Below, piece after piece: positions 1 through 10,641 of a stretch of 64,000 nucleotides of DNA (the first letter of the stretch is position 1; every line of letters begins with the position of its first letter). This DNA comes from Calliopum simillimum (lineage: Eukaryota > Arthropoda > Insecta > Diptera > Lauxaniidae). The notes beneath the pieces were generated by a model, which searched no databases, was not told where the DNA came from, and saw only the letters and a list, made by a program, of their open reading frames with translations. Made by a program: the position numbers and the translations under genes. Where the stretch lies: contig OX638368.1 of the NCBI GenBank assembly GCA_951812925.1, forward strand, positions 68,720,569 to 68,784,568, read 5' to 3'.

Positions 1-332
1 GTGTTGAACGAAATTTTCCTTTTTTTTTGTTGGTCGCACCTTTAAAAACTCCTGGAGAACGGTTTCTAGTGTTGCACAGGATTTAATTTCGGTCATTTGT
101 TTGATATATTAATAAATCTCAAAATTAAGGTTTTTTTTCTGTTTTGTATTTGAAATAATTTATGTCAAATATGGCATTTCAAAATTCACCGCATTCACAA
201 TTTAGGTACTATATTTATTCACAATCACATCTGTTTTCAATGGCATTTTGGCTCGTTTTTGTAGAAAACAGCATCTCATATGTTTTTGTTTGACGTTTTA
301 TTTGTATGGAAAACCAGCCATTTATGACTAGT
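1..332. other. AT-rich non-coding DNA
   Basis: No convincing coding frame. Around 215-260 a weak copy of the terminal motif seen at 357-396 can be read (TTCACAATCACAT followed by GGCTCGTTTTTG), in inverted orientation to it. Positions 215-396 may therefore be a small palindromic MITE. Confidence 0.4.
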
Positions 333-396
333 TTTTGCCTCAAAAACGAATGATATGAAAAACGAGCCGTTTTCGATGCCAGTGTGAAAAGGGTAT
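333..396 (-). repeat. Inverted-repeat terminus, left copy
   Basis: The stretch ending GCCAGTGTGAAAAGGGTAT is the imperfect reverse complement of 1763-1826, which begins ATACCCTTTTCACACTGGC. Mismatches are scattered single bases over about 60 bp. The conserved ends face inward towards each other, so these may be ends of two separate MITE copies in opposite orientation rather than one element. Confidence 0.6.
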
Positions 397-990
397 AACG
401 GCCAGTTCTCCATTGCTAAATGAACAAGCGAACAAACGGGCGACTAAGCTAACGCTTTTTTAATCATAATTGAACGAACGTCACGGGAAGCGTTTTGCAT
501 TTTTTCTGCCCTCTTTCTGAATGTCGCATTTTTTCCGTTCGTTTCCCAAAAAAAATTTCGACCTGTAAAACAAATCGTGTTCGTTTTTAAAAAGTGCTGC
601 ATTCAAAAAGCAAAAAATGTATAATTTTTTGACCCATTTAATTCGAAGGTGCAAAGAATTCTGCATTCAACTGCTGCCAACTGTATGAAAAAAAAATATT
701 CTAATTGCCTTTTAAACCCAATAAATAAGTATAAATTAATTAAAAAATTGGAAAAAGAAACATTACGTTTCAATATCTGTTGTTGAATTTTTAGAATTTC
801 TTGTGACTTTTAAAACGAAAGTCTGTCGAAAGTAAACAACAGTGTAGCCAACATCTCATCCTTGAAAAAAATTCTGCATTTTTTCTGATCTATTTAGGTC
901 AACATTTTTTGAGTTCAGGCCAAAATTCAAAAAATTTTTCATCTTGAGAGGGCAGAACTTTTAGCCGAGAATCGAAAGCGCCATTAGTAA
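397..990. other. Non-coding stretch
   Basis: AT-rich with short T and A runs. The only open frame (481-666, minus, 61 codons) has low-complexity composition and no recognisable motif. The last three bases, TAA at 988-990, are the left target duplication of the MITE that follows. Confidence 0.4.
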
Positions 991-1741
991 TGTCGTTTTC
1001 TATTGGGAAATCTAGATTTTGCTCTCAGATCAAATGTTTTTCGTGCTGAATGGAACACGAAAACAGAGCAATTTTTTTGTTTTTGCTGGGGCGGATGACG
1101 GGTACAAATGTTTAGACATTTTTAGCAATGCTTTGTAATATGCCTTTTTTTAAATAGCACAATCACAATCAAAAACAAGACTTCCAAAATATGAAACATC
1201 CAAACCCCTTTGTACCTCAATGTCTTGAGCGTAATTTATATTTCATCCAACATACGATTTCGCGAAGCATTAACATTTGCCTTATGCGCGGCACTTTATG
1301 CCTTGTAAGCAACAGCCTTTACCTAGCATCACTTGATTGGCGTAGCAGCTGTTCAAAATTATTTTTCGCTTCCTCCAAAAGTTTTCTTTTTGCCGACTTA
1401 GCTTCTGTCGTCTGCACAGCTTGAAGTTATGTTAGCTATTCGTTTTTTTCTATTTTAACAATTAATTTGTTGTATTTAAATTGAAAATTAATTTTGTTTA
1501 CTTTTGAATAAATTAAAAATAATTTCTAACTGTCAAATGATATTGCCACTTTGACACTTGCTCTGCATGCTTGTAATAGTGTGAGTGCGAACAAATGAAA
1601 TGAGAAAAAAAATCTAGATTTGGAAAAATTGATCTGAGATCAAAAAATTTTGGTCTAGATTTCCCAATGGAACGCAAATTGTAATAGATTTTGATCTAGA
1701 TCAAAAAAAGATTGCTTTTTTTTGCCCAATGGAAAACGACA
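991..1741. mobile_element. TAA-flanked MITE (PIF/Harbinger-type target site)
   Basis: The element begins TGTCGTTTTCTATTGGG and ends with the reverse complement of TGTCGTTTTCCATTGGG, one mismatch in 17. It is flanked on both sides by TAA (988-990 and 1742-1744). A 3-bp TAA/TTA target duplication is characteristic of the PIF/Harbinger superfamily. A second inner copy of the terminal motif lies at about 1653-1675, so the right end is duplicated. No transposase is present inside, so it is non-autonomous. The superfamily call rests on the target site only. Confidence 0.65.
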
Positions 1742-1744
1742 TAA

Positions 1745-2412
1745 TATTTAAAAGGTATTTTAATACCCTTTTCACACTGGCATCGAAAATGGCTCGTTAT
1801 TCATGTTATTCGTTTTTAAAACAAGATACTTAAAATTGTATTCACACTTGAACTTCTCGTTTTTCATGACAACTATCATAACAATTCCACTCAAAAATTG
1901 TGAAGACAGTCGATAAACAATTCGCAAAAAAATGGGTATATTAGCTAAAGTCTTAGTCGTTCGTGAAGAAGTTGATCGAATAAATAATATTTGTGACGAT
2001 ACATCTTAAAAGAAAGCGAAGACAAGTTATCAAAAAAATTAAAATATTACAAAGGAAGCAGTTCTCATTTGTGCAATGCTTGAACAAACACTGGATCTGT
2101 GTATTGAATGGGAAAGGGTAATTGCATTTATTTATATCGATACATCCAACGTAAAAGTTGATAACTTGAATTAATTTTCGAAATCTGCACTTTTGGTTCC
2201 ATCTTGTGTCAAATTTTGGTACCTCTAGCTTGAAACTTGAAGGCCTGGGAGCTATTTTTAAAGTCACAACCTAAATTTATTTTGTATAGGTTTTCATACA
2301 AATAAAGTTAAAATACAAAAACGCTCATAACTAAAACCTATGATTTTCGAGTTACCAACTTTTACATTGAACGTATTGATATATGTTGAGATTTTTTGCA
2401 ATAATAATTTTA
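1745..2412. other. Non-coding stretch upstream of Harbinger remnant
   Basis: It contains the inverted-repeat arm at 1763-1826. Around 1960-2160 the plus strand has short open stretches, but nothing that can be assigned to a family. It may be the decayed 5' part of the Harbinger element that follows. Confidence 0.35.
1763..1826 (+). repeat. Inverted-repeat terminus, right copy
   Basis: It begins ATACCCTTTTCACACTGGC and continues through a GGCTCGTT block and an ATTCGTTTTT block, matching the reverse complement of 333-396 with scattered mismatches. See the left copy for interpretation. Confidence 0.6.
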
Positions 2413-2918
2413 TGCAGCATCGCACTAGGTCGTTTTGGGAGACAGATTGCTGCTATTTACGTGATATATTCTATCAAATTTCCGTGAGTCCAGGAAATTT
2501 TAAGATACTGTGTGACAAATTAAAAAACCTGGACAAAAAGACAACACAGTTGCTCGGGTCAATCCCGTTGGATAAATTGATAGCCGTCATTGGCTGGGTT
2601 GGCATTTCGACAATGTGCTGCATGTTCCTAGAATTTGTGAAGAAGTTTAGACTCAACTGCAACCAGTTTTCTTAAATGACTTTCCATTAACTGAAAGCAA
2701 AGTTATAAAACTGGTTAAAGGATTTTAAAAACTAGGCTTTCCTCAATGTATAGGGACAGTAGGTAAAAAACAATTAATTTCATAGCGCCATGTTTACCTA
2801 TACTTATGTTTGCATTTCTTTTAATACGGCTGTCACATTGAAGTCCATCCTCTTGCTGATGACGCCACGGACTATTTTAATTATAAAGGATGGTATTCAG
2901 CTGTTTTTTTAGCATAGG
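2413..2918 (+). pseudogene. Decayed PIF/Harbinger transposase (HARBI1-like)
   Basis: The translation shows the usual order of the HARBI1-type transposase. First comes an RTRSFWE-like start and a VSPGNFKILCDKL block (the family's M/VSPE-NFD-LL helix), then SIPLDKLIAVIG (family IPP-ERLALTLR). In a second frame follow NDFPLTESKV and GFPQCIGTV (family GFPNCIGAIDG-HI), and finally DYFNYKGWYSAVFLA (family DYINRKGWHSM-LQA). The frame changes once and has at least two stops. The first catalytic Asp, expected just after GFPQCIG, is not visible, and nothing after the NYKGWYS block remains, so two of the three catalytic acids are lost. The identity is inferred from motif order and is fairly secure; the element is dead. 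Confidence 0.7.
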
Positions 2919-3146
2919 TAAGTTTATTTGTTGTCATTCTTGCAGTATCACCTATTCTCCATCGCCAAAACTCTAAAAATTCAAATTTGGAAATTGTAAG
3001 CTAAATTCCGATTCTCGTTGTTAGCAATCTCTAAATTTGTAGCTTATTTTTAGAGATTCAATGCGCCATCTCGTTTTCAATTATAAATTTGTTCGACTCT
3101 AGCGTAAAAAATATGTATTAAAATTTTAGCTCTATTTTTTAGATGT

Positions 3147-3439
3147 AAAGCAAGCAACACAAAAAAAATCACAATAGAACAAAAAACCGCTCTTGTTGAA
3201 TATTTAGAGGAAAACATAGATTTTGCTCACGATATAGGTAAGACTAATTTACACATGTTGTTAATCTTGTTTTTGAACTTACATGTATCTATAATACTTA
3301 TGTACGAACATACAGATTTTTAAGTGATTCTGGAGCACGAAGTTTGACAGAGCAATGGTTAAAGCTTGCAGACACTCTTAACGGGATTGGCGGTGCCTTT
3401 AAGACTGGAGAAGGGTGGAAACGTACATTTCCTTTCTAG
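3147..3439 (+). pseudogene. Myb/SANT-like (zeste-type) second ORF of a Harbinger element, decayed
   Basis: A first piece (3147-3237) reads ITIEQKTALVEYLEENIDFA, the first helix of the insect Myb/SANT-like domain. A second piece (about 3322-3439) reads SLTEQWLKLADTLNGIGG followed by FKTGEGWKRTF, the second and third helices (family W..LA..LN..G-G..K....WK..F). Between them is a possible intron, GTAAG at 3238 to CAG at about 3316; the frame across it is off by one base. Autonomous Harbinger elements carry such a Myb-like DNA-binding gene next to the transposase, so this and the upstream remnant are probably one element. It ends in TAG shortly after the WK helix. Confidence 0.6.
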
Positions 3440-3685
3440 TGGTAAGATTTCAAGGTCGTGAAACACTCGAGACACAAGCTTTGCATCCCATGCTATTTCG
3501 CAAACTCCGCAACATATTTTATAGAATTTGATAAATGGGAGCCAAACGAGAATATGATACATCGTAAAAAAATAGATACAATAAATAAAGTGCCAAGCCC
3601 CTTTTTTGACAATTAAAAAATTGGGCACTTTAATGCGTTTTGTCTCGCGAACTATTTTGATGAAATTCGATAGGTAGGTGGTAGC

Positions 3686-3790
3686 GATGCCAATCCCGGC
3701 CTTTTTCAAGTCCCGAAAATCCCGGGATTTTTCCCGGCCTTTTTCAAGTCCCGAAAATCCCGGGATTAGTCCATGCAAGTTCCGGGATTA
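3686..3790. repeat. hAT-type terminus with duplicated CCCGGGATT block
   Basis: A GATGCCAATCCCGG start is followed by two copies of a 38-bp unit (from 3695 and 3733), each containing TTTTTCAAGTCCCGAAAATC and then CCGGGATT. A partial third CCGGGATTAG follows. Such CCCGGGATT-rich subterminal blocks are typical of hAT MITE ends. The opposite terminus was not found, so this is a fragment. Confidence 0.45.
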
Positions 3791-4293
3791 GTTAGAAGCA
3801 ACTTTTTATCAAAAATATAAAGTTAATATAAATATATATTGCTATTAGGTGCTACATTTAATAGAAAATAGTAAAATAATTTCATGCATCCTCCATATAA
3901 CCTGAAAAGTCGTGATTTTTGAACTTTTATTTAAGGATATCTCAAAAACCGTACTTGATAAACTGATTCGGATTTAGAATCGACAAAAACAATTTGCTTA
4001 AAATTGATTCAATTATTTTTTTTTAAAAAGTGTTGGTTTTTTCCTAAATTCTATTACCAACAAAAATGAGCCAGTCGGATCAAAATCGGTGCTTGTTCAA
4101 CAAAAATAGATATTATAGCCTTTTTTTACATAATTTTCCTGCACTATATAAGGAATGAAGATATCGTTTCAAAAAAAGTTACAATGCAAAGACCGTCTAA
4201 CGCTTTAGGTAGGATTTATACAAATCGGGTGGCGCTTTCATTTTGAAATTTAAAAAATTTTTTGTACACTCAAATTTTTTGATCTCAGTATAT
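3791..4293. other. AT-rich non-coding DNA
   Basis: No gene or repeat structure recognised. The stretch ends directly at the LTR that starts at 4294. Confidence 0.5.
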
Positions 4294-4758
4294 TGTGACG
4301 AAATATAAGAACAAATGAAAATAAACTTCATGAAAATACTTGACAGTTCGAGATGTCAATAAAAACAGTGATGCCAAATGATGTCACCAAAGTACTTGAC
4401 AGTTCGAGATGTCAATAAAGGGAATCAACGAGATGTTGCCAGATGTTTCGCTAATGCAATTCTAGAACGTTCATATGGGTATAAAAGGAGCTGTTCATGA
4501 GAGCTGAACACAGTTGATTTTAAGCAATAAAGCAAAAAGGTTGTACACACAGTGAAAGTAAATAAAGTGCTTATTGTAATATTAGATTTTGAATGTAAAT
4601 AAATAGTACCGTGTAAAAATTAACGTTTGTAATTTAAATAAACCATTTTATAACTAAATAAAGTGTGTGTTTTTGATTGCTACACAATCCAGTGATCGAA
4701 CTCAGAAAACTGTAAGAGATTGAAATTATTGTCACAAGAGACAGGAAAATTCGTAATA
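4294..4758 (+). repeat. 5' LTR of element A
   Basis: It begins TGTGACGAAA and aligns over its length with 10223-10641. A TATAAAA box lies at 4480-4486 with a CTGAACACAGTTG block about 25 bp downstream. An internal direct repeat, ACTTGACAGTTCGAGATGTC, occurs twice (about 4341 and 4394). It carries a block of about 48 bp near 4637-4685 that the 3' LTR lacks. Its last bases (GTAATA) appear mutated relative to GTGACA in the 3' copy. Confidence 0.9.
4480..4486 (+). promoter_or_regulatory. LTR TATA box
   Basis: TATAAAA preceded by GATATGGG or CATATGGG in both LTRs and followed by a conserved GAGCTGAACACAGTT start-site region. This is the likely RNA polymerase II promoter of element A. Confidence 0.65.
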
Positions 4759-4760
4759 AT

Positions 4761-4778
4761 TGGCGTCAGAAGTGGGAT
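4761..4778 (+). other. Primer-binding site of element A
   Basis: TGGCGTCAGAAGTGGGAT starts two bases after the LTR end, where a tRNA primer site is expected. It begins TGG as required for pairing to a tRNA CCA end. The priming tRNA was not identified. Confidence 0.65.
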
Positions 4779-4840
4779 TGTGTACAAAAAATTTGCAATC
4801 AATAAAAAAATAATAAAATTGTTAAGTTTGAAGATCTAAT

Positions 4841-6138
4841 CACAACTTAAAAAAGAGTTGGAAAAGCGGAATTTACAAACGGCTGGCAGAAAGTTGGAAT
4901 TGCAGCAGCGATTGCGGAATGCTTTTGAAGAAGATGGTGTGAATGTTGACGAATATGACTTTGCACCTAATTCAACAGAAGAGACATCGAAAGTAGAGGA
5001 AGCTTCTGTACCAGCGGCAAGTAGTGAAGTTGTGGATGTGTCAAAGTTCGAGCAAATGTTAATGGCGATGACGCAGACAATAAATCAGAACGCACTGCAG
5101 ATGAACAAAAATATCCAAGCTGATATACAGGCGGTTCGGGAAGAAACGCTGCAGACGAATAGAAATATCCAGGCGGTTTGGGAAGAAATTGATCAGAATT
5201 TAAGTCAGAACGCGCTGCAGACAAATAAAAATATCCAGGCGGTTCGGGAAGAAATTGATCAGAGCTTTAGTCAGAACGCGACGCAGATGCACACATGGAA
5301 TCAAAATATGGAGGCTGTTTGTACAGATGTTGAAAAATAGTAAATGACCTCAAAGCAAAAGTGACTGAGTTACGAGATGACGTTGAATCCTTCAAGGAAA
5401 AACTTGAAAATAATCTTGAAAACGTTAATAAAAAGATTCAACAGTTGGAAATAAACGAACGAACAACGCAAGAGGAATCAGCGCAGTGAGGCTTGAGGCA
5501 CCCACATACGATGAAACAACGCCATTCAGTGTTTTCAAGCTCCAATTCGAAGCAACATCCACTCATAACCTTTGGGATAACGATAGCGCAGTAGCAGCGC
5601 TTATCGTCTCTTTAAAAGGCGCAGCTGCAGAAGTATTGCAAACGGTAACAGTGGCGGAGCAGAAAAATTACAAGGCGGTGATGGATGCCTTACAGCGGAA
5701 ATATGGCAGTGACCACACGAAACAGATTCACAAACTGGAGTTGAAAAGTCGTATCCAGAAATCTGGTGAGTCCTTGCAGGAGTATGCTGCGGATATTGAA
5801 CGATTGGCACACCTTTCTTATCCTGACGAGTTAAAATAGAGGCGTTTATTGACAGCATAAGTGACTCTGATACAAAACGCGAGACAATGAGGAGCCCGAA
5901 GGCAACATTCATTGAAACAGTAACGGTTGCCCTCACTCAAGAGACGATTGCATTGATATGCCACCCAACATTGAAAACTCGTCGGATGGAGGTGGAGGCT
6001 GAAAATAAAAATTCATCGTTTGCCAGCAGAAGCTTCAGCGGAAAGTGCTATAATTGTGGTAAGCAGGGACACATGGCACGTGACTGCCGATCACGTCGCA
6101 AACGAGCTCCATCACGTTCACCAAGAAGAAAAATTTAA
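4841..6138 (+). pseudogene. gag: gag of element A: SAP-like domain, coiled repeats, CCHC knuckle
   Basis: The N-terminus reads LKKELEKRNLQTAGRKLELQ, a match to the SAP DNA-binding motif (LK-EL-KRGL-T-G-K-EL--RL) found at the start of some insect gypsy Gags. An in-frame TAA precedes it and no ATG is left, so the start is lost. A Gln/Asn-rich helical region follows, with a roughly 22-residue unit (QNALQTNKNIQAVREEIDQ) repeated about four times up to a stop at 5340. The capsid-like core (5486-5839) starts LEAPTYDETTPFSVFKLQFE, and the third piece (5887-6138) ends with one zinc knuckle, CYNCGKQGHMARDC. At least three frame breaks make it non-functional. Confidence 0.85.
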
Positions 6139-6174
6139 AATAAGGTGAACGATACAGTTGTTATACCTTCGAAG

Positions 6175-7056
6175 AATTCTCAAGTATCTACCTAAATGGC
6201 AGCGTATTAAAATTTGTACGTAAGGCAAAGAATCTAGGCTTTCTTTTGAATAGCTCTTTGAGCTGTGAAGATCATGTAAATTCAGTTATAAGTAAAATAT
6301 ATTACACATTGCGAAATTTAAGGATGACTGCTGCAATTATGCCGGTCGAAACGAAAAAGCGTCTTGTAGTTCAATTGATAGTTCCTCTTATAACGTACTC
6401 AGAAGTTGTATATTCAAAGTTTGATTCTCACTCGCTTCATAAGCTGCAAGTTGCTTACAACAATGTTACAAGTTATGCGTATGGCCTAAGGAGATTTGAC
6501 CATATTTCAGCATTTAGCAAGTGCATACTCAATTGCAATATAGCTGATTACCTTGTATTTAGAAACCTTTTATTTTTGCATAAACTAGTCTATACTAAAA
6601 CACCACATTACCTTTATGATAAACTTCAATTTTGTCAACAAACTAGAAACTTGAATCTAATACTATAATCCCAGCCCATAAGTATTTAAGCTCATCCAGA
6701 TCGTTTTTTATTAGCACTATTCGTTCATGGAATTCCTTACCTCGTAATATTAAACGAGTGTCGAATAGTAAAAGGTTTAAGCAATTAATCTTCCAACATT
6801 TATCCTAAATCTATGCATCTTTCTACCACTATCCTTATTTTTAAATATTTATCTCTTACTATACTTCTTTTAATGCTTTTATTTAATTGTTTAGTAATGT
6901 AATATTAATATTTATTTATTTTGACACAATTTATTATAAATTTATATTGGCTTTTAAGTTATCAAAACCGGCAGTTGTTATTACTAATTTGATTGCATTT
7001 AAAAGAATTTTGTTTTCTTATATGCTGAAACTGTTAAGAAGAAAAATAAACTAAAT
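6175..7056 (+). mobile_element. 5'-truncated LINE inserted between gag and pol of element A
   Basis: Gag ends at about 6140 and protease resumes at about 7190. Between them lies the C-terminal end of a non-LTR ORF2, a 3' UTR and an A-rich tail (about 7035-7056). Truncation at the 5' end is the usual outcome of LINE target-primed reverse transcription. Exact junctions and target duplication cannot be fixed; GGTGAA occurs on both sides (about 6144 and 7057). Confidence 0.7.
6187..6806 (+). pseudogene. LINE ORF2 C-terminal fragment
   Basis: It reads KNLGFLLNSSLSCEDHVNSV, then KIYYTLRNLR, LIVPLITYSEVVYSKFDS and YGLRRFDHISAF. After a frame change near 6668 come RSFFISTIRSWNSLPRNI and KRFKQLIF. 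This is the thumb and tail region after the RT catalytic core in many insect LINEs (family KNLGV-LN--LSW--HV, GLRR-DH, WNSLP--IR). The catalytic YADD region is not included. Clade not resolved. Confidence 0.75.
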
Positions 7057-7189
7057 GGTGAAAATAGTAACGAACAGCAGTCGTTAAACTAAAGAGGGTC
7101 AGTACAACTGGGCGTGAGCTGACTTCCACTTATGATTGCCCCATAGCCTTAGCTCGAAGCTCTGCCGGAATTCCAACGAAAGAACATGT

Positions 7190-9960
7190 GAGCTAACTTT
7201 GGATATGGGCGAATCGCATTCAATTGTGAGGAGTGATTTATTTGATAAACGACGAGTTACGCCATTAAATGGGATCCAATTGAGAACAGCGACAGGAGAA
7301 TTGCGAAAATAGTAGGAAAAGTTACAGCGTTAAGGTATGCCAATGTAGAGTTGCCTTTGGACATTGGCTGTGGACAAAATTTAAAAATCGCAAGAGTCTA
7401 CATAAGTGAGCGCTGTCGAATTGAACACCGAAGAAATTATTTGGGCTACAACAAGTGAAGACTGTGGGACAAGCCATCTGTGGTTAGTGGAAGCAGATAA
7501 GAAAAACTTAAAGAAAGACCTGATTATTGGAAAGACCCTAGTAAAACCAAGAGTGGACAGCAAAATACCGGTACGAATTTTGAATCCAACAAATCAGCCG
7601 AAATGGATGCAAAAAGGTGAACTAATAGCGCATTGTGAGAAAGTTACGGCTGTTATAAATTGTGAAAATGACCAGAAGGACACAAAAGGTGCAACTTTAA
7701 CAAAAGTATTGACGAAAGAATGAACGAAGGAGTTGTCTGCCCAGAACAAAAATAAAGCAAAAAAGTTTCTGCAAAAGCATTGGCGGATATTTGCGTGCAA
7801 AGGAGAAATAATGGCCGAACATCAGTGGTTAAACATCGCATTGATACAGGTAATTTTCAGATAATTCCAAGGAGGCTATAACTAGCTAAAAGAGAAGAAG
7901 TGACGGGCCTTACAGAGGAAATGGCGCAAGAAAATGTCATTGCACCATCGGAAAGCCCGTGGAGTTCACCAGTCGTGCTTGTCAAGAAAAGGACGGAAGT
8001 GTGTGATTCTGTGTGGATTACAGGAAATTGAATGACATCACCAAAAAAGACAGCTACCCATCACCTAGGATCGATTATACACTGGATACGTTATCTGGAG
8101 CAACATGGTTTTCCACCCTTGACTTACAAAGTGGATATTGGCAGGTGGAAATAGATGATAAAGACAAGGAAAAAACTGCCTTTAGTATTGTAAATGGTCT
8201 ATGGCAGTTCAACGTCATGCTGTTTGGTCTTTGTAAATCTCCAGCTACGTTCGAGCGGTCAATGGAACGAGTTCTCAAAGGACTACATTGGAGGACCTGT
8301 TAAGTGTATCTCCATGACATAATCATCATGGGAAAATATTTCGAAGACCACTTGAAAAACTTGGAGGAAGTGTTTGAGCGCTTGGAGGCAGCTGGACTAA
8401 AATTAAGTGCGAAAAAGTGCTCACAGCGTGAAGTCAAATATCTGGGACACAAGGTAACGTCAGAAGGAATGCACACAGATGAGGATAAAATAAAAGCTGT
8501 CAAAAATTGGCCACGACCATCTTATCTTCATGAGTTGCGAAGTTTTCTGGGCCTCTGCACTTACTACAGACGTTTTGTTCCTGGTTCCGCATACGTCACA
8601 GGCAGTCTCCATGAGCTGACACAGAAAAATCGGAAATTTAAATGGAGTAGCACACAGGAAACTGCATTCTAAAAGCTGAAAGAATTATTGTGTACAGCGC
8701 CAGTACTCGCGTATCCAATGCCTGGTGAAAAATTTGTATTGTACACCGATGCGAGTGGCCCTGGTATTGGAAGAGTTTTGTCCCAAGTCATCAATGGACA
8801 AGAAAAAGTCGTCGCATTTTTCAGCAAAATTCTGTCGAAACCTGAGAGGAATTATTGCGTAACTCGGCGAGAATTACTGGCAGTAATGGAATGCGTAAAA
8901 ACTTCCATAAGTACTTGTATGGACAGCACTTTCTCCTGAGGACAGGCCATGCGGCATTAAGGTGGCTACTTCAATTCAAGAATCCTGAAGGCCAAAGCGC
9001 ACGGTGAATAGAACGCTTGCAGAGCTATAATTTCACCATAGAACATCGCAAAGGAAGCCAGCATGGAAATGCAGATGCACTTTCCGGTCGTCCATGTAAA
9101 ATTGAGTGCGGCCATTGTTCAAGAACGGAAAACAAAACTGGAACGATTGATGTGCGCTTTTTGAACGTTTTGCCTGAAGAAAAGTGGACAAATGAGGAGA
9201 TACAACGGGATTGAGTGGTGGACATCTGGGTATAACTAAAACCACAGAGAAAATAAAGATGCCAAGAAACAGTTGCTGGCTGGATCCGCCCTTGTGACCA
9301 ATGTGCAATTGCTAAAGCACCAAGGCGACGAACTCGCGGGAAAATGCATCAGTAAAACGTTGGAGCTTCCTTTGAGAGGATAGCCATGGATATAGCTGGA
9401 CTTTTTCCAATCAGCAATGCAGGAAATAAATACATCCTTTTGGTAATTGATTACTTCAGTAAGTGACCAGAAGTATATCCCATTCCCAATCAAGAAACAA
9501 AAACAGTGGCAGACATTTTCATCAAAATTGGATATGTCGATATGGAGCTCCACTTGAGTTGCATTCGGACCAAGGACGAAATTTTGAGTCGGCACTTTTT
9601 AAAGAAGTTTGTGACATGCTTGGAATACAGAAGACACGTACCACAGCATTGCATCCTCAGTCCGACGGCATGGTCGAAAGGTTCAACCGTACTTTAGAGG
9701 AGCATCTGAAAAAGGTTGTCGACAAAGGACAAAAAGATTGGGATGAGCGTCTACCAATGTTTCTAATGGCTTATCGTTCGTCGATACACGATACCACTAC
9801 AGTCACGCCAGCAAAAGCCATTTTCGTTATGGACTTAAGGCTTCCAACAGATTTGAAGTACGGACTAAGCGTTGTCGTGAAAAAGAGAAGAACTGGCTGA
9901 TATACACGAGCTTATCAGGAGATGTACTCAATTGGCTGGCGACAAGATGAAAGCTCGATA
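7190..9960 (+). pseudogene. pol: pol of element A: protease, RT, RNase H, integrase
   Basis: The protease motif DMGESHSIVRSDL (about 7202) has lost the catalytic DTG/DSG form. The RT fingers are at about 7960 (ESPWSSPVVLVKK) and the palm at 8013-8303 (DYRKLNDITKKDSYP, FSTLDLQSGYWQVE, FGLCKSPATFERSME). The active-site box at 8304 reads YLHD instead of YLDD after an in-frame TAA. RNase H spans 8688-8939 (YTDASGPGIG), with HRKGSQHGNADALS at about 9047. The integrase core shows MDIAG (about 9386), HSDQGRNFES and SDGMVERFNRTLEE, i.e. the three DDE acids, but with frame changes near 9500. The zinc-binding start of integrase is mostly deleted. Clearly inactive. Confidence 0.9.
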
Positions 9961-10208
9961 TGATTTGCGAACAAATACTGAAGGGTTCAAATAAGGTTAA
10001 TTAGTGCTGCTATACAACCCACAACGAAAACGAGGCTAAATTACAGACTCATTGAGAGGGACCTTACCGGATCATTACAAGGATAAATGATGTTGTGTAT
10101 CGAATCCAAAAATACCCCGGTAGCAAAGGTTAATTAAAAGTGGTACACATTGAAAGACTAACGCCATATGGAGGCGATAGTGAATCTCTTGTTCGGAACG
10201 AACAAGTT

Positions 10209-10222
10209 TAAGAGGAGGACAG
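10209..10222 (+). other. Polypurine tract of element A
   Basis: The purine-rich AAGAGGAGGACAG directly precedes the TGTGACG start of the 3' LTR, where plus-strand DNA synthesis would be primed. Confidence 0.6.
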
Positions 10223-10641
10223 TGTGACGAAAAATAAGAACAAATGAAAAGAAACTTCACGAAAATACTTGACAGTTCGAGGTGTCAATAAAAACAGTGA
10301 TGCCGCATGATGTCACAAAATTACTTGACAGTTGGAGATGTCAATAAAGGGAATCAACGAGATGTTGCCAGATGTTTCGCTAATGCAATTCTAGAATGTT
10401 GATATGGGTATAAAAGGAGCTGTTCATAAGAGCTGAACACAGTTGATTCTAAGCAATAAGGCGAAAAGGTTGTACACACAGTGAAAGTAAATAAAGTGCT
10501 TATTGTAATATTAGATTTTGAATGTAAATAAACAGTACCGTGTAAAAATAAACGTTTGTAATTTACAAAATCCAGTGATCGAACACAGAAAAAAGTAAGT
10601 GATTGAAATTATTGTCACAAGAGACAGGAAATTTTGTGACA
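10223..10641 (+). repeat. 3' LTR of element A
   Basis: It starts TGTGACGAAAAATAAG and ends TTTTGTGACA. It matches the 5' LTR but lacks an internal block of about 48 bp and differs by many single bases, consistent with an old insertion. Confidence 0.88.

Larger units (their letters stand above)
4294..10641 (+). mobile_element. Decayed Ty3/gypsy LTR retrotransposon (element A) with internal LINE insertion
   Basis: Two direct LTRs (4294-4758 and 10223-10641) bracket, in order, a primer-binding site, gag with a SAP-like start and a CCHC knuckle, protease, RT, RNase H and integrase, all on the plus strand. This PR-RT-RH-IN order defines Ty3/gypsy. Every domain has stops or frameshifts, and the RT active site is changed. 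A truncated LINE sits between gag and protease. LTRs of different length (465 and 419 bp) with many substitutions indicate an old insertion. No clear target duplication is visible. Confidence 0.9.

Noticed and set aside
3359..3778. 139-codon minus-strand frame
   Set aside because: It runs antisense through the Myb-like remnant and the duplicated CCCGGGATT block; its sequence is explained by those features.
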